64,000 nucleotides of DNA from Alteromonas lipotrueiana. Lineage in GTDB: Bacteria; Pseudomonadota; Gammaproteobacteria; Enterobacterales; Alteromonadaceae. The stretch is taken from assembly GCF_019249245.1 (NCBI RefSeq), contig NZ_JAESDK010000007.1, positions 78,803 to 142,802 on the forward strand, written 5' to 3'. The position numbers and the translations under genes are program-made. Below are positions 27,769 to 38,399 of this stretch, one piece after another. The notes beneath the pieces were generated by a model. That model was not told the DNA's origin and made no database searches. It worked only from the letters and a program-made list of their open reading frames with translations. The stretch's first letter is position 1. Every line of letters begins with the position of its first letter.

Positions 27769-28650
27769 ATGACAGTCAGGTTAATAAATAAAAGAGTCTT
27801 ACTTTTTATGACGTCTCATTTTCTGAAGCCACGTCTATGGCTTTTGCTTTTTATCTTTACAATCATTACACCTAAAGTGTACGCCAATGACTCGTCGGTT
27901 TTACCAAGAGGTATTTGGGAGGGCCTGTACGAAGATCACATGACGTATATTATACTGGAGGTCAGAGAAGACGGCGCTCATGTGCTACATAATGTGTATT
28001 TAGGAGATAACCTGAGTATCAGGCAATACCCGTTTACCGATAAGAACATTGAGTACAACCGTGGTACCTGGCGAATAAAAATAGAAACGCCCACCGAAGA
28101 CGAAACCATTGAGCTGATCACTTCAAAGTTTAGTGACGGCATGCCATTAGAGATTTTTCAAACTGTCTATGATTTACAAGACGGTGCTATTTTGACCAAG
28201 CAGTATATTCTTAATCGAAAGTCAGATAGGTCATCTTTAAGAGAGATGATGGGCATGTTCAAAAAATCGTTTATAGAGTTATCAGAAGAACCGAACCGGA
28301 ACTCGGACGATAAAATACATGGTCTATGGATAGGCACCCTAAATAGGCCTGAAGGACCCGAACTGGTTATGATGGACTTAAAAGAACAGGGTCAGTCACG
28401 CTGGGTAAGGTCGTCCTTAGGAACCGCGTCAAAATATGAAGCAACGTTCGAGTTTAGTGAAGCAGACAAGCTCGGGCACGCTTTGGTCTTTAATACAGCC
28501 CATGATATTACAGCTACAACACTGATAGTACATTGGCGCAAGGGTAGGCCATTAAGGGGAAATTCGTTTACTTATATCGACGATACTTTGTTATATTTCG
28601 GCCGTTTTACCCTTAGAAAACTTCAGCCTCCTATGCATTGGCGGCCATAA
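27769..28650 (+). CDS. secreted protein of unknown function
   Basis: Not recognised. The frame encodes 293 residues. A hydrophobic stretch (PRLWLLLFIFTIITPKVYAN) ends in a plausible signal peptidase site, so export is likely. A later ATG at 27808 gives a shorter, cleaner signal peptide and may be the true start; no good ribosome binding site is seen for either. The mature part seems to hold two similar beta-rich halves, opening with GIWEGLY (about 45) and GLWIGTLNRPEGPEL (about 190). Both may be repeats of a lipocalin-like or similar strand set. It shares the SRPBCC transcript. Confidence 0.65.
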   Translation: MTVRLINKRVLLFMTSHFLKPRLWLLLFIFTIITPKVYANDSSVLPRGIWEGLYEDHMTYIILEVREDGAHVLHNVYLGDNLSIRQYPFTDKNIEYNRGTWRIKIETPTEDETIELITSKFSDGMPLEIFQTVYDLQDGAILTKQYILNRKSDRSSLREMMGMFKKSFIELSEEPNRNSDDKIHGLWIGTLNRPEGPELVMMDLKEQGQSRWVRSSLGTASKYEATFEFSEADKLGHALVFNTAHDITATTLIVHWRKGRPLRGNSFTYIDDTLLYFGRFTLRKLQPPMHWRP

Positions 28651-28745
28651 ACGTTTTTAGCTTATTGGCAGACAGAAGTGTTTCTTAAGCCGACTTGCTG
28701 TGCAGACAAACCAATACACTGGGTTATTTTATTAAGACTGATTTA

Positions 28746-28774
28746 TCAGCCGGTCGGTTTTATTAACCGGCTGA
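28746..28774. repeat. 9-bp inverted repeat between convergent genes
   Basis: TCAGCCGGT (28746-28754) and ACCGGCTGA (28766-28774) form a perfect stem with an 11-base loop. It is in the 156-bp gap between two convergent genes. No T run follows on either strand, so it may be a weak terminator, or only an mRNA 3' end structure. Confidence 0.45.
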
Positions 28775-28806
28775 CAAGACTTGCTAACAAGACCAGGCGG
28801 TCAGAC

Positions 28807-30687
28807 TTACTGCTCGGCTATCCACTGTTTAATATCTTTTTTCACCATAGCCATGGGCCGGGCTCCAGGTAGTAAAATAGCATCATGAAAGGCTCTGATA
28901 TCAAATTTATCGCCTAATGCGGTACGAGCCTGTTGTTCTAAATCAACAAAGGTAAGCATACCGAGTTTATAACCCAAAGCTTGTCCCGGCCACGCCATGT
29001 AGCGTTCTATCTCGGGTATTACATCAGATAACGAGGTGCCGGTAGTGTTATGAAAATAATCGATTGCCTTTTGGCGTGGCCATTTTTTATGGTGCAAGCC
29101 GGTATCAACAACCAAGCGCACAGCGCGGTACAGCTCTGCCTGTAACCGGCCTAAATCTCCAAGCCAGTCGTTTTCGTACATATTCATATACTGGCTGGCA
29201 ACGTACTCGGAATACAAAGCCCAGCCTTCAACATACGCGTTATACGGTGCATTCTGACGCATTAAACCAATATCTTGCTGCGCCATGTTTAAGGCTATCT
29301 GAAAGTGATGACCAGGAACTGCTTCGTGATAGGTCAGTGTTTTCAAACCAAACTTGGGCACGGCTTGCATGTCTCTTAAATTGATCCAGTAAATACCCGG
29401 GCGAGTGCCGTCAAGTGAAGGGGGGGTATAAAAACCTCCTGCTTCACCTGCCTGAGACACCTCGGGAATACGACGAACTTCAACAGACTGTTCTGGTAAC
29501 GTACCAAAGTATTCCGGTGCCTTTTGCATAATGGCGTCGGTTTCTTCGCGTAGGTAATTAAGCAGTTGCTCGCGACCTGCGTCGGTATCTGGATAAATTT
29601 GACCATCAATATCAGTCAGATTTACCATGCGTTCGCCTACACTGCCTTCTGTATAACCGTTTGCCTGTAAAATTTTATCCATCTGCAGTGATATACGCGA
29701 AACTTCATCCAACCCAATTTGATGAATTTTTTCAGCGCTGTAAGTTGAGTCGCCCAGCTTCTTGATGGCATGCGCGTAAAAGTCAGCGCCTCCTGGCTGT
29801 GACCAGATACCATCAGCATCACGGGCACGTAATTCGTTGTTTGCCACCGCCTGGCGCGCATTTCTGTAAGCAGGGTAAACCACGTCTTTTACATGTTGTT
29901 CGGCTTGCTCAACCAGGGCATTACGTGTTTCATCAGACAATACCGTAATTTTATCTAGTCTCTTTTCAAACGACGTGACCAGCTCATGCTCAGCTGGCTT
30001 GCTTTGTAAAAAGCGGTCAAAGAATGCCAACGCTTTTGGGTGCAGGTTAGCGGGTAAAATAATGCCTTTTTGAGCATCAGCATCAAATTTAGCGACCACG
30101 TTATCTACCAGTTGACCCATATTGGCCAGCCGCGCCAGATAATCCTGAGCTTCAGCTTCGGTAGTCACGGCTTGCTGTACCTGCATGAGTTTAGGGATAT
30201 CAATAAGCGGGCCTGAAATCTGATTAATAATATAAGGTAGATGACCGCCCCAGGTATCAATATAGCCAGCAGGAAAATCTTTGTCTCCGGCGTAGTATTC
30301 AAAAATATTCGCGAGTATCTCACGATGCATTTTTTCATCACTTGAAAGGTCTTCAAAGTTCTGTTGCTCAAAAGCCTTTGCCGCATTACTCATCGCTTCC
30401 TGAAAGCGATTCATACCTGCCGGCGAGTAATCGGGAAACCGGCTATTGTAATGTTCACCGGCAAGCTCAGAAGGTAACGCTAACATGGTGGCCAGGGTAG
30501 GTTGTTGAGTAACAAATTCAGCGGTAGCCTGTTGTTCGGCTTGTTTTAAAGAGCTCATAGCAGAAGTTGATAATACCGTGTTTTTTGCAGTGGTATTATC
30601 AGACTGAGAAGGGCCGGTAGTGCCGTTCGAGCAGCCAGCCAGCGCACCGGCAATCGCCAGGGCCAATATTCCAAATGATGATTTCAT
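28807..30687 (-). CDS. DUF885 family lipoprotein (putative metallopeptidase)
   Basis: A 626-residue lipoprotein. The signal peptide ends in LAGC with Cys19 as lipidation site, then a Ser/Thr-rich linker. The DUF885 body has LTYHEAVPGHHFQIAL near 455, an HExxxGH zinc-type motif, and YVEGWALYSEYVASQ near 490, where the third metal ligand is expected. ARPMAMVKKDIKQWI closes the protein. DUF885 proteins resemble M3/M32-like peptidases and are probably envelope peptidases or amidohydrolases; the substrate is unknown. The gene stands alone. Confidence 0.9.
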   Translation of the reverse strand: MKSSFGILALAIAGALAGCSNGTTGPSQSDNTTAKNTVLSTSAMSSLKQAEQQATAEFVTQQPTLATMLALPSELAGEHYNSRFPDYSPAGMNRFQEAMSNAAKAFEQQNFEDLSSDEKMHREILANIFEYYAGDKDFPAGYIDTWGGHLPYIINQISGPLIDIPKLMQVQQAVTTEAEAQDYLARLANMGQLVDNVVAKFDADAQKGIILPANLHPKALAFFDRFLQSKPAEHELVTSFEKRLDKITVLSDETRNALVEQAEQHVKDVVYPAYRNARQAVANNELRARDADGIWSQPGGADFYAHAIKKLGDSTYSAEKIHQIGLDEVSRISLQMDKILQANGYTEGSVGERMVNLTDIDGQIYPDTDAGREQLLNYLREETDAIMQKAPEYFGTLPEQSVEVRRIPEVSQAGEAGGFYTPPSLDGTRPGIYWINLRDMQAVPKFGLKTLTYHEAVPGHHFQIALNMAQQDIGLMRQNAPYNAYVEGWALYSEYVASQYMNMYENDWLGDLGRLQAELYRAVRLVVDTGLHHKKWPRQKAIDYFHNTTGTSLSDVIPEIERYMAWPGQALGYKLGMLTFVDLEQQARTALGDKFDIRAFHDAILLPGARPMAMVKKDIKQWIAEQ

Positions 30688-31303
30688 GTCGTTAGAACCT
30701 TTTAGTTAAACTGTCCTGCCATTGTGCCTTGTTAACTTAATGATTACATTAAGTTTGAACAGCGTTTACCGGTAATCGGTCGTAAACGGCATTTAAGCAA
30801 CAAGGGTGGCTTTAATCGTGCCCAATAGGCCAAACCCATGTACCGTAAATCAGACTTGTTTGAGCAGGCTGAAAAGCAACCACTTTTCTATCAGCGAACC
30901 TATAGATGGTGAGATAAGGGTGATAGTTACCTTAGTAAGTAAAGCAGTGCTAACGCCTGGGATGTCAGCGCAAGACAAAAGAACGCATAGCACCATAAAT
31001 AGGAACCATTTCTCGCGAGCAGTTTTATATCGCGGCATTATCGGCTGAGCAAACCAATAATAATAACAGCCCGACGGCAATATTGTGCTTTGTCGATAAC
31101 CGTAAGCACGCTTTCAGCCTAAAGCGCGGGTCAGTGTAAAATGAGTTATCGCAACACCTAAGTGCATCGTGGCCTATTCTGTACCCCTTTTTTGGTAAAA
31201 CTCCCTATAAATATAATTCAGTCAATACAGCATGATATAGGGGTAATAAAAAAGGAGCCCCCGGGCTCCTTTTCAAACTATTCGTTTACTGCCACAGATA
31301 GTC
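30688..31303. other. 616-bp intergenic region between liuE and the DUF885 gene
   Basis: No convincing gene. Two overlapping open frames of 76-80 codons on opposite strands have no ribosome binding site and no recognisable content. The right part holds a 7-bp inverted repeat (CCCTATA 31203-31209 / TATAGGG 31236-31242) and the liu terminator. Confidence 0.5.
31244..31273 (-). terminator. rho-independent terminator of the liu operon
   Basis: AAAGGAGCCC (31251-31260) and GGGCTCCTTT (31263-31272) pair perfectly. Read on the minus strand, the stem is followed by a run of seven T. It lies 30 bp past the liuE stop. Confidence 0.9.
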
Positions 31304-32203
31304 TTAACTTAATAATGCGTTAGCCGCTTTAGAAGCGGGTTTTCGCTGTAGGTGTTCGCTGATAAAAGCGCTTGCTTTTAATAAGCTGGACATATCCACA
31401 CCGGTCTCGATATGCATGCCGTTAAGCATGTACAAAACATCTTCGGTCGCCACGTTTCCGCTGGCACCTTTGGCATAAGGGCAGCCGCCTAAACCCGCTA
31501 AAGCACTGTCTATAACCCGAACTCCCAGGGTCAGGGCCACGTAAATATTGACCAGTGCCTGCCCATACGTATCGTGGAAGTGTACTGCCAGCTTATCGGC
31601 AGGTACTTTGCTCAGTACGGCTTCTAACATCTGCGCGGTTTTAACCGGGGTGCCTGTCCCAATCGTATCCCCCAGGGATATTTCATAGCAGCCCATCTCC
31701 AGCATTTTTGCGGCTACGTCGGCAACCTGTTGGGGGGCTATATCGCCCTCATACGGGCACCCAAGGACGCACGACACATAACCACGTACCGGCATGTTAG
31801 CGTCACGGGCTGCTGCACAGACCGGAGCAAACCGCTCCAGACTTTCTTCTATAGAACAGTTAATGTTTTTTTGGCTAAAGGTTTGTGAAGCCGCGCCAAA
31901 TATAGCCACTTCATCAGCCTTGGCGGCAACGGCGCCTTCAAAACCGCGCATATTCGGGGTAAGCGCGCTATAGTTTACATCGTCGCGACGATTCACCAGT
32001 TCAAAAACTTTATCTGAATCAGCCATTTGTGGCACCCACTTAGGCGACACAAAGCTTCCGGTTTCAATACGTTTTAAACCGGCTTCAGCTAACTTTTCTA
32101 CCAGTTTTGCTTTGATCGCAGCGTCTAACTTTACCGCTTCGTTTTGCAGCCCATCGCGTGGGCCCACTTCAACAATACTTACCCTTTGTGGCAGCTTACT
32201 CAT
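31304..32203 (-). CDS. liuE: hydroxymethylglutaryl-CoA lyase
   Basis: A 299-residue TIM-barrel lyase that splits HMG-CoA into acetyl-CoA and acetoacetate, the last Liu step. The start is set at ATG 32201-32203 ([22 protein letters not shown]), overlapping the liuD stop by 8 bp; the open frame further upstream is inside liuD and not family-like. Motifs: [11 protein letters not shown] (metal and catalytic Arg), [22 protein letters not shown], and [15 protein letters not shown] with the active-site Cys. The length matches the family. It is followed by a strong terminator. Confidence 0.95.
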   Translation of the reverse strand: MSKLPQRVSIVEVGPRDGLQNEAVKLDAAIKAKLVEKLAEAGLKRIETGSFVSPKWVPQMADSDKVFELVNRRDDVNYSALTPNMRGFEGAVAAKADEVAIFGAASQTFSQKNINCSIEESLERFAPVCAAARDANMPVRGYVSCVLGCPYEGDIAPQQVADVAAKMLEMGCYEISLGDTIGTGTPVKTAQMLEAVLSKVPADKLAVHFHDTYGQALVNIYVALTLGVRVIDSALAGLGGCPYAKGASGNVATEDVLYMLNGMHIETGVDMSSLLKASAFISEHLQRKPASKAANALLS

Positions 32204-34196
32204 CAATTTTAAACTCCAGTAGCTGGGCGCCACCATCAACCAAATCACCGCCGGCAAAGAAAAACTCAGTGACAACACCATCGGCAGGGGCTTTAATCGC
32301 ATGTTCCATTTTCATGGCTTCCATTACAATCAGGGTGGTGCCTTTTTTCACTTTTTCGCCTGTGCTCACCATGGTATCTACCACTGTCCCGTTCATGGGC
32401 GCAGCAAAATCGCTGTGCGCACCGGCATCGTCGGTTTCACCTAAATCAGGGGCAACATAGTGAACATCAATCGTGCCATCAGCGCTGAACAACGTATAAT
32501 GAGCAGCATCCTGACTAAAGCCAATACGCTGTTGATAGCCATCGACGTGCGCATGCAGCGTATGCGCCTCAAGGTGACCCGTTAAGTTATAAACTTTATC
32601 CTGGTGCTCAACCTGCCACTGGTTAGGTTTTTCAGTAGAGCCGGTATGGGTGACTGTCAACTCGTAAGTTTGCTGATTGATCACCAGCTCAAGTTTTTGT
32701 CTAAGCTGATGATTAGCGCGCCATGCCAAAGGTATATCCCACGGTGTAGAGCGTATATTTTCAGACGGATCGCGCTTCTCCTGAGTCAGCAAAATTAACA
32801 ACGCAGCCGCCGGAACCAAACTGTCGTCGTTTTGCCCTGGCTGATTAAACAAACTATCGTGGTGTGTTTCGATAAATGTTGTTACCAATTCTGCTTTGCG
32901 AAAGGCTGGGTGAGACGCAACGTTGTACAAAAACGAAAGGTTAGTGGTGACCCCTGCAACATGATAATCGCGCAAAGCTGATAGCAGACGTTGCAGTGCT
33001 TTTTCACGATTTGTATCCCACACTATAAGTTTAGCAATCATAGGGTCGTAGTAAACACTAACTTCATCGCCCTGAACCACACCGGTATCTACCCGGATAT
33101 GCTCAGACTCTGCCGGCGGCCTGAGAAGCTTAAGATTCCCCGTGGCCGGTAAAAAGTCGTGTTGAGGGTCTTCGGCATACAGACGCGCCTCAAACGCATG
33201 GCCCGTAAGTTTGAGGTCGGCCTGGCCCTTTGGAAGCGGCTGGCCATCAGCAACAGTTATTTGCCACTCAACCAAATCTTCGCCGGTAATTTTTTCGGTT
33301 ACAGGGTGCTCAACCTGTAAGCGGGTATTCATCTCCATGAAATAAAAGCGACCATCGGCATCAAGTAGAAACTCGACGGTACCTGCACCTACGTAGTTAA
33401 TCGCATGCGCGGCTTTAAGTGCGGCCTCACCCATATTTTGACGTAGGTCATCGCTGATCCCCGGAGCAGGGGCTTCTTCAATAATTTTCTGGTGGCGGCG
33501 CTGAACCGAGCAGTCGCGTTCAAATAAGTACACTCCATTGCCCTGCGTATCACAAAACACCTGAATTTCGACATGTCGGGGTTGGGTCAGATACTTTTCG
33601 ATGAGCATGATGTCATCACTGAAACTGGCCATGGCTTCACGCTTCGCCGCATTTAGTGCATCGTCAAATTCGTCTTCACTCCACACCTGGCGCATGCCTT
33701 TACCACCACCACCGGCCGCGGCTTTCAATAGCACCGGATAGCCCATATCGTTAGCATGGTGTTTTAATGTTTCGCTAGACTGCTCGTCGCCGTGATAGCC
33801 GGGCACAAGAGGGACACCCGCATCCTGCATGATGTTTTTGGCGGCCGACTTAGAGCCCATCGCCGCAATGGCTTGCTCTGGCGGACCTATAAAAATAATA
33901 CCTGCTTCGTCGCAGGCCCGGGCAAATTTGGCATTTTCTGATAAAAAGCCGTAGCCGGGATGAATCGCATCCACATTTAACGCTTTGGCGTGCTTTAGAA
34001 TCACCTCACCTTTAAGATAACTTTCTTTCGACGGGGCCGGGCCTATGTGTACGGCCTCATCGGCCATACTGACGTGCAAGGCATTGGCATCAGCGCTTGA
34101 ATACACCGCTACCGTACTGATGCCTAATTTTCGAGCGGTGCGAATCACGCGGCAGGCTATTTCACCACGATTAGCAATTAGAAGTTTATTGATCAT
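32196..34196 (-). CDS. liuD: 3-methylcrotonyl-CoA carboxylase, biotin-containing alpha subunit
   Basis: A 666-residue protein with biotin carboxylase (about 1-445), a linker domain, and a C-terminal biotin carrier with EAMKMEH (biotinyl Lys) near 635. Motifs: [18 protein letters not shown] at the start, [12 protein letters not shown] (ATP-grasp glycine loop), [18 protein letters not shown] and [14 protein letters not shown]. With LiuB it carboxylates 3-methylcrotonyl-CoA in leucine degradation. Start overlaps the liuC stop (34193-34196). Other acyl-CoA carboxylases have the same layout, but the operon settles the assignment. Confidence 0.95.
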   Translation of the reverse strand: MINKLLIANRGEIACRVIRTARKLGISTVAVYSSADANALHVSMADEAVHIGPAPSKESYLKGEVILKHAKALNVDAIHPGYGFLSENAKFARACDEAGIIFIGPPEQAIAAMGSKSAAKNIMQDAGVPLVPGYHGDEQSSETLKHHANDMGYPVLLKAAAGGGGKGMRQVWSEDEFDDALNAAKREAMASFSDDIMLIEKYLTQPRHVEIQVFCDTQGNGVYLFERDCSVQRRHQKIIEEAPAPGISDDLRQNMGEAALKAAHAINYVGAGTVEFLLDADGRFYFMEMNTRLQVEHPVTEKITGEDLVEWQITVADGQPLPKGQADLKLTGHAFEARLYAEDPQHDFLPATGNLKLLRPPAESEHIRVDTGVVQGDEVSVYYDPMIAKLIVWDTNREKALQRLLSALRDYHVAGVTTNLSFLYNVASHPAFRKAELVTTFIETHHDSLFNQPGQNDDSLVPAAALLILLTQEKRDPSENIRSTPWDIPLAWRANHQLRQKLELVINQQTYELTVTHTGSTEKPNQWQVEHQDKVYNLTGHLEAHTLHAHVDGYQQRIGFSQDAAHYTLFSADGTIDVHYVAPDLGETDDAGAHSDFAAPMNGTVVDTMVSTGEKVKKGTTLIVMEAMKMEHAIKAPADGVVTEFFFAGGDLVDGGAQLLEFKIDE

Positions 34197-35002
34197 GCGT
34201 TATTCTCCAGCCACGGGGCGGGTTGTTTTTGAAGAAAAGCATTTAAACCTTGCTGACCTTCTTCACTGACCCTGACTTTAGCAATCCACTGGCTGGTTGT
34301 TTTCATAAGAGACTCGTCAATGGGAACACCAGCAACGTATTCGACTAACGTTTTTGCCTCACCTACCGCTTGCGGACCATTTTTAAGTATTTGCGAGATA
34401 ACATCATCAATGGTGGTGTCCAGCTCGTCTTCAGTTACGGCCTCTGACAGCAGCCCTAACCGGCGGGCCCGGTGCGATGAAAACACCTCAGCTGTTTGAA
34501 AATAGCGACGGCATACTCTGGCACCCATAGCTTCAATGACATACGGGGCGATAGTCGCAGGAATTAAACCAATACGCACCTCGCTAAGACAAAACTTACT
34601 TAAGCGACTGCCTATGGCAATATCGCAACAAGCAATCAACCCTACGGCGCCCCCAAAAGCGGCACCCTGAACACGGGCGATGGTGGGTTTTGGCAGGCTG
34701 TATAATGTTTGCAGCATAGTAGCCAGAGCCATAGCATCCTGCTGATTTTGCGACTCAGAATATTCGGCCATACGTTGCATCCACTGCAAGTTGGCTCCGG
34801 CACTAAAACTTTTACCTTCGGCTTTTAGAATTAAAGCCCGTACTTTGTTATCAGCGCCGGCTTGTTTAAAATAACCGGTGAGGGTTTCAATCATGGCATC
34901 ATCAAAAGCATTGTGCTTTTGGGGATTATTCAGCGTTACCGTGGCAACGCCGCGAGCATCGACATCGTATAATACTGTCGATGGTGTTGAAGAAGTAGAC
35001 AT
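34193..35002 (-). CDS. liuC: methylglutaconyl-CoA hydratase (enoyl-CoA hydratase family)
   Basis: A 269-residue crotonase-fold protein. It hydrates 3-methylglutaconyl-CoA to HMG-CoA. NPQKHNAFDDAMIETL near 25, the oxyanion-hole region KSFSAGANLQWMQRM near 68, and VQGAAFGGAVGLIACCDIAIG near 110 (the GG oxyanion motif) are visible. FCLSEVRIGLIPATIAPYV carries the expected catalytic Glu region. It starts 14 bp after the liuB stop and overlaps liuD by 4 bp. Without the operon it would only be called enoyl-CoA hydratase. Confidence 0.92.
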   Translation of the reverse strand: MSTSSTPSTVLYDVDARGVATVTLNNPQKHNAFDDAMIETLTGYFKQAGADNKVRALILKAEGKSFSAGANLQWMQRMAEYSESQNQQDAMALATMLQTLYSLPKPTIARVQGAAFGGAVGLIACCDIAIGSRLSKFCLSEVRIGLIPATIAPYVIEAMGARVCRRYFQTAEVFSSHRARRLGLLSEAVTEDELDTTIDDVISQILKNGPQAVGEAKTLVEYVAGVPIDESLMKTTSQWIAKVRVSEEGQQGLNAFLQKQPAPWLENNA

Positions 35003-35016
35003 GTTAAATGTGCTCC

Positions 35017-36624
35017 TTACATTCTGAATATGCCGAACTTAGTCGGTTCAATAGGTTTATTGAGCGCAGCAGACAATGACAACCCAAGCACAAGCCGGGT
35101 GTCGGCGGGGTCTATAACCCCATCGTCCCACAGTCTGGCAGAAGCAAAGTAGGGGTGGCCCTGATGCTCATAGGTATCTATTACCGGTTGCTTAAAGCTG
35201 GCTTCTTCTTCGGCTGACCAGTCTTCGCCTTTACGGGCTTTCTGGTCGCGTTTTACCTGCGCCAGTACACCCGCTGCCTGCTCGCCACCCATAACTGAGA
35301 TTCGGGCGTTAGGCCACATAAACAAGAATCTGGGGTCATAAGCCCGGCCACACATTCCGTAGTTTCCGGCACCAAAACTACCGCCGATTAATACGGTAAG
35401 CTTTGGAACATTGGCGCAGGCCACTGCGGTAACCATTTTGGCGCCATGTTTGGCAATGCCACCAGCCTCATACTGTTTACCCACCATAAAGCCAGTGATA
35501 TTTTGCAAGAAAATAAGCGGAATATTGCGGGTGGCGCAAAGCTCGATAAAGTGCGCCCCTTTTAGGGCGCTTTCACCAAATAAAATACCATTGTTGGCGA
35601 CAATACCTACAGGCATACCGTACAGTCGGGCAAAACCACAAATCAGAGTGGTTCCGTAAAGCGGCTTAAATTCATCAAATTCTGAGCCATCTGTAATACG
35701 GGCAATAACGTCACGTACATCAAAGGTTTTGCGTGTATCTTTAGGAATAATGCCATAAATTTCACTGGCACCGTAAAGAGGCTCCTGAGCCGGCTTTGTA
35801 TCTAACTGTTTAGGTTTTACCCGGTTAAGTCTGGCTACCGCATCGCGGGCCAGGGTCAATGCATGATGGTCATTATTGGCCAATTGGTCGGCCACGCCCG
35901 AGGTACGGGTATGAACATCACCACCGCCTAACTCTTCTGCGCTGACTACCTCACCGGTGGCTGCTTTTACCAGGGGTGGGCCACCTAAAAAGATGGTACC
36001 TTGTTCTTTTACTATTATGCTGACATCGGCCATTGCTGGCACATAGGCGCCCCCGGCCGTGCACGATCCCATAACTACTGCAATTTGTGGAATGTTTTTG
36101 GCCGACATATTTGCCTGATTAAAAAAGATTCGGCCAAAATGGTCTTTGTCGGGAAAAACTTCATCCTGACGCGGAAGATTCGCGCCACCAGAGTCAACCA
36201 GGTAAATACACGGTAAATTGTTTTCTTCAGCAATAGCCTGGGCCCGCAGATGCTTTTTCACAGTCAGGGGATAGTACGTTCCGCCTTTTACCGTAGCATC
36301 GTTAGCCACCACCATACATTCTACGCCTTCAACCCGGCCAATACCGGCAATAACCCCGGCGCCCGGTACATAGTCATCGTACACCTCCCAGGCTGCAAGC
36401 TGGCTGATTTCCAGAAAAGGGGTGCAGGGGTCCAGTAGGGCTTCTATGCGTTCGCGCGGAAGTAATTTTCCCCGTGAGATATGCCGTTCAGCCGACTGCT
36501 GACCGCCACCTTGCATAATTTGCGTAACTTTTTCATTAAGGTCATCTACCTGCGCCTGCATATGCGCCTGGTTTTCCTTAAACTCTTCTGATTTTACATT
36601 AACAGTGCTAGTAAGTACGGGCAC
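35017..36624 (-). CDS. liuB: 3-methylcrotonyl-CoA carboxylase beta subunit
   Basis: A carboxyltransferase of 535 residues from GTG 36622-36624. This start has GGAGAG at 36629-36634 just before it; the TTG four codons upstream has no such site. Motifs: [22 protein letters not shown] start region ([15 protein letters not shown]), [20 protein letters not shown] near 145, [17 protein letters not shown] near 185, and [20 protein letters not shown] near 375, which holds the carboxyltransferase oxyanion pockets. It completes the biotin enzyme with LiuD. It lies 68 bp after liuA, with a strong hairpin between the two. Confidence 0.94.
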   Translation of the reverse strand: MPVLTSTVNVKSEEFKENQAHMQAQVDDLNEKVTQIMQGGGQQSAERHISRGKLLPRERIEALLDPCTPFLEISQLAAWEVYDDYVPGAGVIAGIGRVEGVECMVVANDATVKGGTYYPLTVKKHLRAQAIAEENNLPCIYLVDSGGANLPRQDEVFPDKDHFGRIFFNQANMSAKNIPQIAVVMGSCTAGGAYVPAMADVSIIVKEQGTIFLGGPPLVKAATGEVVSAEELGGGDVHTRTSGVADQLANNDHHALTLARDAVARLNRVKPKQLDTKPAQEPLYGASEIYGIIPKDTRKTFDVRDVIARITDGSEFDEFKPLYGTTLICGFARLYGMPVGIVANNGILFGESALKGAHFIELCATRNIPLIFLQNITGFMVGKQYEAGGIAKHGAKMVTAVACANVPKLTVLIGGSFGAGNYGMCGRAYDPRFLFMWPNARISVMGGEQAAGVLAQVKRDQKARKGEDWSAEEEASFKQPVIDTYEHQGHPYFASARLWDDGVIDPADTRLVLGLSLSAALNKPIEPTKFGIFRM

Positions 36625-36636
36625 GTGTCTCTCCAA
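36625..36636 (-). promoter_or_regulatory. ribosome binding site that decides the liuB start
   Basis: On the minus strand TTGGAGAGACAC precedes GTG 36622-36624. GGAG is spaced six bases from GTG, while no such purine tract precedes the TTG. Confidence 0.6.
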
Positions 36637-36651
36637 CGTAATTCAGTACCC

Positions 36652-36675
36652 TGCGAAAAAACGTGTTTTTTCGCA
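36652..36675 (-). promoter_or_regulatory. intercistronic hairpin between liuA and liuB
   Basis: TGCGAAAAAA (36652-36661) pairs with TTTTTTCGCA (36666-36675) across a 4-base loop. The T run is within the stem and not after it, so it is not a standard terminator. It may stabilise the liuA mRNA end or lower downstream expression. Confidence 0.5.
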
Positions 36676-36692
36676 AGGTGACAGGGGTTAAT

Positions 36693-37862
36693 TTATTCAG
36701 ACTCTTTAAACAATTCGCGGCCAATAAGCATACGGCGAATTTCAGAGGTACCCGCGCCAATTTCATATAACTTGGCGTCGCGCAGTAAACGGCCGGTGGC
36801 ATATTCGTTCACATAACCGTTACCACCCAGAAGCTGAATCGCGTCCAGTGCCATTTTTGTCGCCAATTCTGCAGAATATAAAATTGCGCCGGCTGCATCT
36901 TTGCGTGTAGTTTCACCACGGTCACACGAGCGCGCTACGGTATAAACATAAGCGCGAGCTGCATTCATCTGGGTGTACATGTCAGCTACTTTGCCCTGAA
37001 CCAACTGAAACTGACCGATAGACTGACCAAACTGTTCACGTTCATGAATATAAGGCACAACCACATCCATACATGCTTGCATAATTCCTAGCGGGCCCCC
37101 TGACAAAACCAGTCGCTCATAGTCCAGCCCGCTCATAAGCACCTTAACGCCTTCGCCTTCTTTGCCCAGAATGTTTTGCGCGGGAACTTCACAGTTATCA
37201 AAAATCAATTCGCAGGTGTTAGATGAACGCATGCCCAGTTTGTCGAGCTTTTGTGCGTGGGAGAATCCCGGGGTGTCTTTTTCTACAATAAAGGCGGTGA
37301 TGCCTTTGGCACCGGCAGCGGTATCTGTTTTGGCATAAATGACAAACGTGTGGGCATCAGGACCATTCGTGATCCACATTTTATTGCCATTTAGTACGTA
37401 CACATCACCTTTTTTCTCAGCTTTAAGCTTCATGCTGACCACGTCAGAACCTGCGTTAGGTTCACTCATGGCCAATGCTCCGATATGCTCGCCGCTAACC
37501 AGCTTAGGCAGGTACTTTTCACGCTGGGCGTCTGACCCGTTTTTATGTATTTGATTAACACACAAATTAGAATGGGCGCCGTAGCTTAATCCTATACCGG
37601 CAGAAGCGCGGCTGATTTCTTCCATGGCCACGGTGTGCGCCAGATATCCCATTTCACTGCCGCCGAATTTTTCGGCAACGGTAACACCCAGCAAGCCCAT
37701 CTCGCCCATTTTGGGCCAAAGCTGGTTTGGAAAGCTATTATCTTCGTCTGCCTGTGCTGCTAGTGGAGCAATCTCGTTTTGGGCAAATTGATACACCTGG
37801 TCGCGTAACATATCAATGTCTTCGCCCAGGCCAAAATTAAGGGTAGGGTACGGGGTATTCAT
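36693..37862 (-). CDS. liuA: isovaleryl-CoA dehydrogenase
   Basis: A 389-residue acyl-CoA dehydrogenase with FAD. It oxidises isovaleryl-CoA to 3-methylcrotonyl-CoA and passes electrons to [21 protein letters not shown] near 130 and [19 protein letters not shown] near 155 are the FAD/substrate loops; [25 protein letters not shown] is the C-terminal helix. The catalytic Glu of isovaleryl enzymes lies in the region [15 protein letters not shown] near 245 (different place from medium-chain enzymes), which is kept here. Its ATG overlaps the liuR stop (ATGA), so regulator and enzyme share one transcript. Confidence 0.95.
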   Translation of the reverse strand: MNTPYPTLNFGLGEDIDMLRDQVYQFAQNEIAPLAAQADEDNSFPNQLWPKMGEMGLLGVTVAEKFGGSEMGYLAHTVAMEEISRASAGIGLSYGAHSNLCVNQIHKNGSDAQREKYLPKLVSGEHIGALAMSEPNAGSDVVSMKLKAEKKGDVYVLNGNKMWITNGPDAHTFVIYAKTDTAAGAKGITAFIVEKDTPGFSHAQKLDKLGMRSSNTCELIFDNCEVPAQNILGKEGEGVKVLMSGLDYERLVLSGGPLGIMQACMDVVVPYIHEREQFGQSIGQFQLVQGKVADMYTQMNAARAYVYTVARSCDRGETTRKDAAGAILYSAELATKMALDAIQLLGGNGYVNEYATGRLLRDAKLYEIGAGTSEIRRMLIGRELFKESE

Positions 37863-38266
37863 GCGATGTTTCCTCTTCTTAGTTCAGACAGCTCCTCGCG
37901 ACAACGAGTTTCTACGTCATCCAGCTCACTCATCAATGTATTGATGTCTTCAAGCTGCTGATTTAAAACCGCTCGTTTTTGTTCGGTAAGTTGCAGCATT
38001 GTTTTAAGCTGCACTGCCGAATCAGGATTGCTATCGTACAATTCAAATAGCTTTTTCACTTCTGCCAGCGAAAAGCCAAGACGTTTCCCGCGCAAGATAA
38101 GCTTTAACCTTACCCGGTCTTTGTTACCGTAAATCCTGTTCTGACCCGTTCGGGCCGGATTCATTAAACTTTGTTCTTCGTAAAAACGAATAGAGCGCGG
38201 GGTAATGCTGAACTCACGAGCCAGTTCACCAATGGTGTAGGTTGCTTCAGTGTCGTAATAACTCAT
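37859..38266 (-). CDS. liuR: MerR-family regulator of leucine/isovalerate degradation
   Basis: A 135-residue MerR-type protein. The N-terminal winged helix is [28 protein letters not shown], then a second wing through [28 protein letters not shown], and a C-terminal dimerisation coiled coil (about 75-130). There is no metal-binding Cys set, fitting the LiuR class, which responds to a pathway intermediate. It is the first gene of the liu operon and faces two LiuR-like palindromes. Autoregulation is implied. Confidence 0.92.
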   Translation of the reverse strand: MSYYDTEATYTIGELAREFSITPRSIRFYEEQSLMNPARTGQNRIYGNKDRVRLKLILRGKRLGFSLAEVKKLFELYDSNPDSAVQLKTMLQLTEQKRAVLNQQLEDINTLMSELDDVETRCREELSELRRGNIA

Positions 38267-38361
38267 GCCACATTGCCCTGTGATATAAACGTGTTAACGC
38301 AAACTTCAAAACAGACCAGAGGTTAATTGACACTCACAATTTGACACTTTGGTTATAGAGG

Positions 38362-38377
38362 TTTACGTTAACGTAAA
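38362..38377. promoter_or_regulatory. LiuR-type operator 1
   Basis: TTTACGTTAACGTAAA is a perfect 16-bp palindrome between divergent liuR and the thiolase. It agrees with the LiuR motif known from proteobacterial comparative genomics. Confidence 0.85.
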
Positions 38378-38383
38378 TTGCAT

Positions 38384-38399
38384 ATTACGTTAAGGTAAA
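38384..38399. promoter_or_regulatory. LiuR-type operator 2
   Basis: ATTACGTTAAGGTAAA differs from operator 1 at two positions. Centres are 22 bp apart, two DNA turns, suggesting that two dimers bind on one face. Confidence 0.7.

Noticed and set aside
30806..31080. Overlapping 76-80 codon frames between liuE and the DUF885 gene
   Set aside because: Looked like a possible transposase remnant, but neither frame shows family motifs or a ribosome binding site.
32204..32302. 5' extension of liuE
   Set aside because: It lies inside liuD and lacks similarity to lyases; the ATG at 32203 gives the standard N-terminus.
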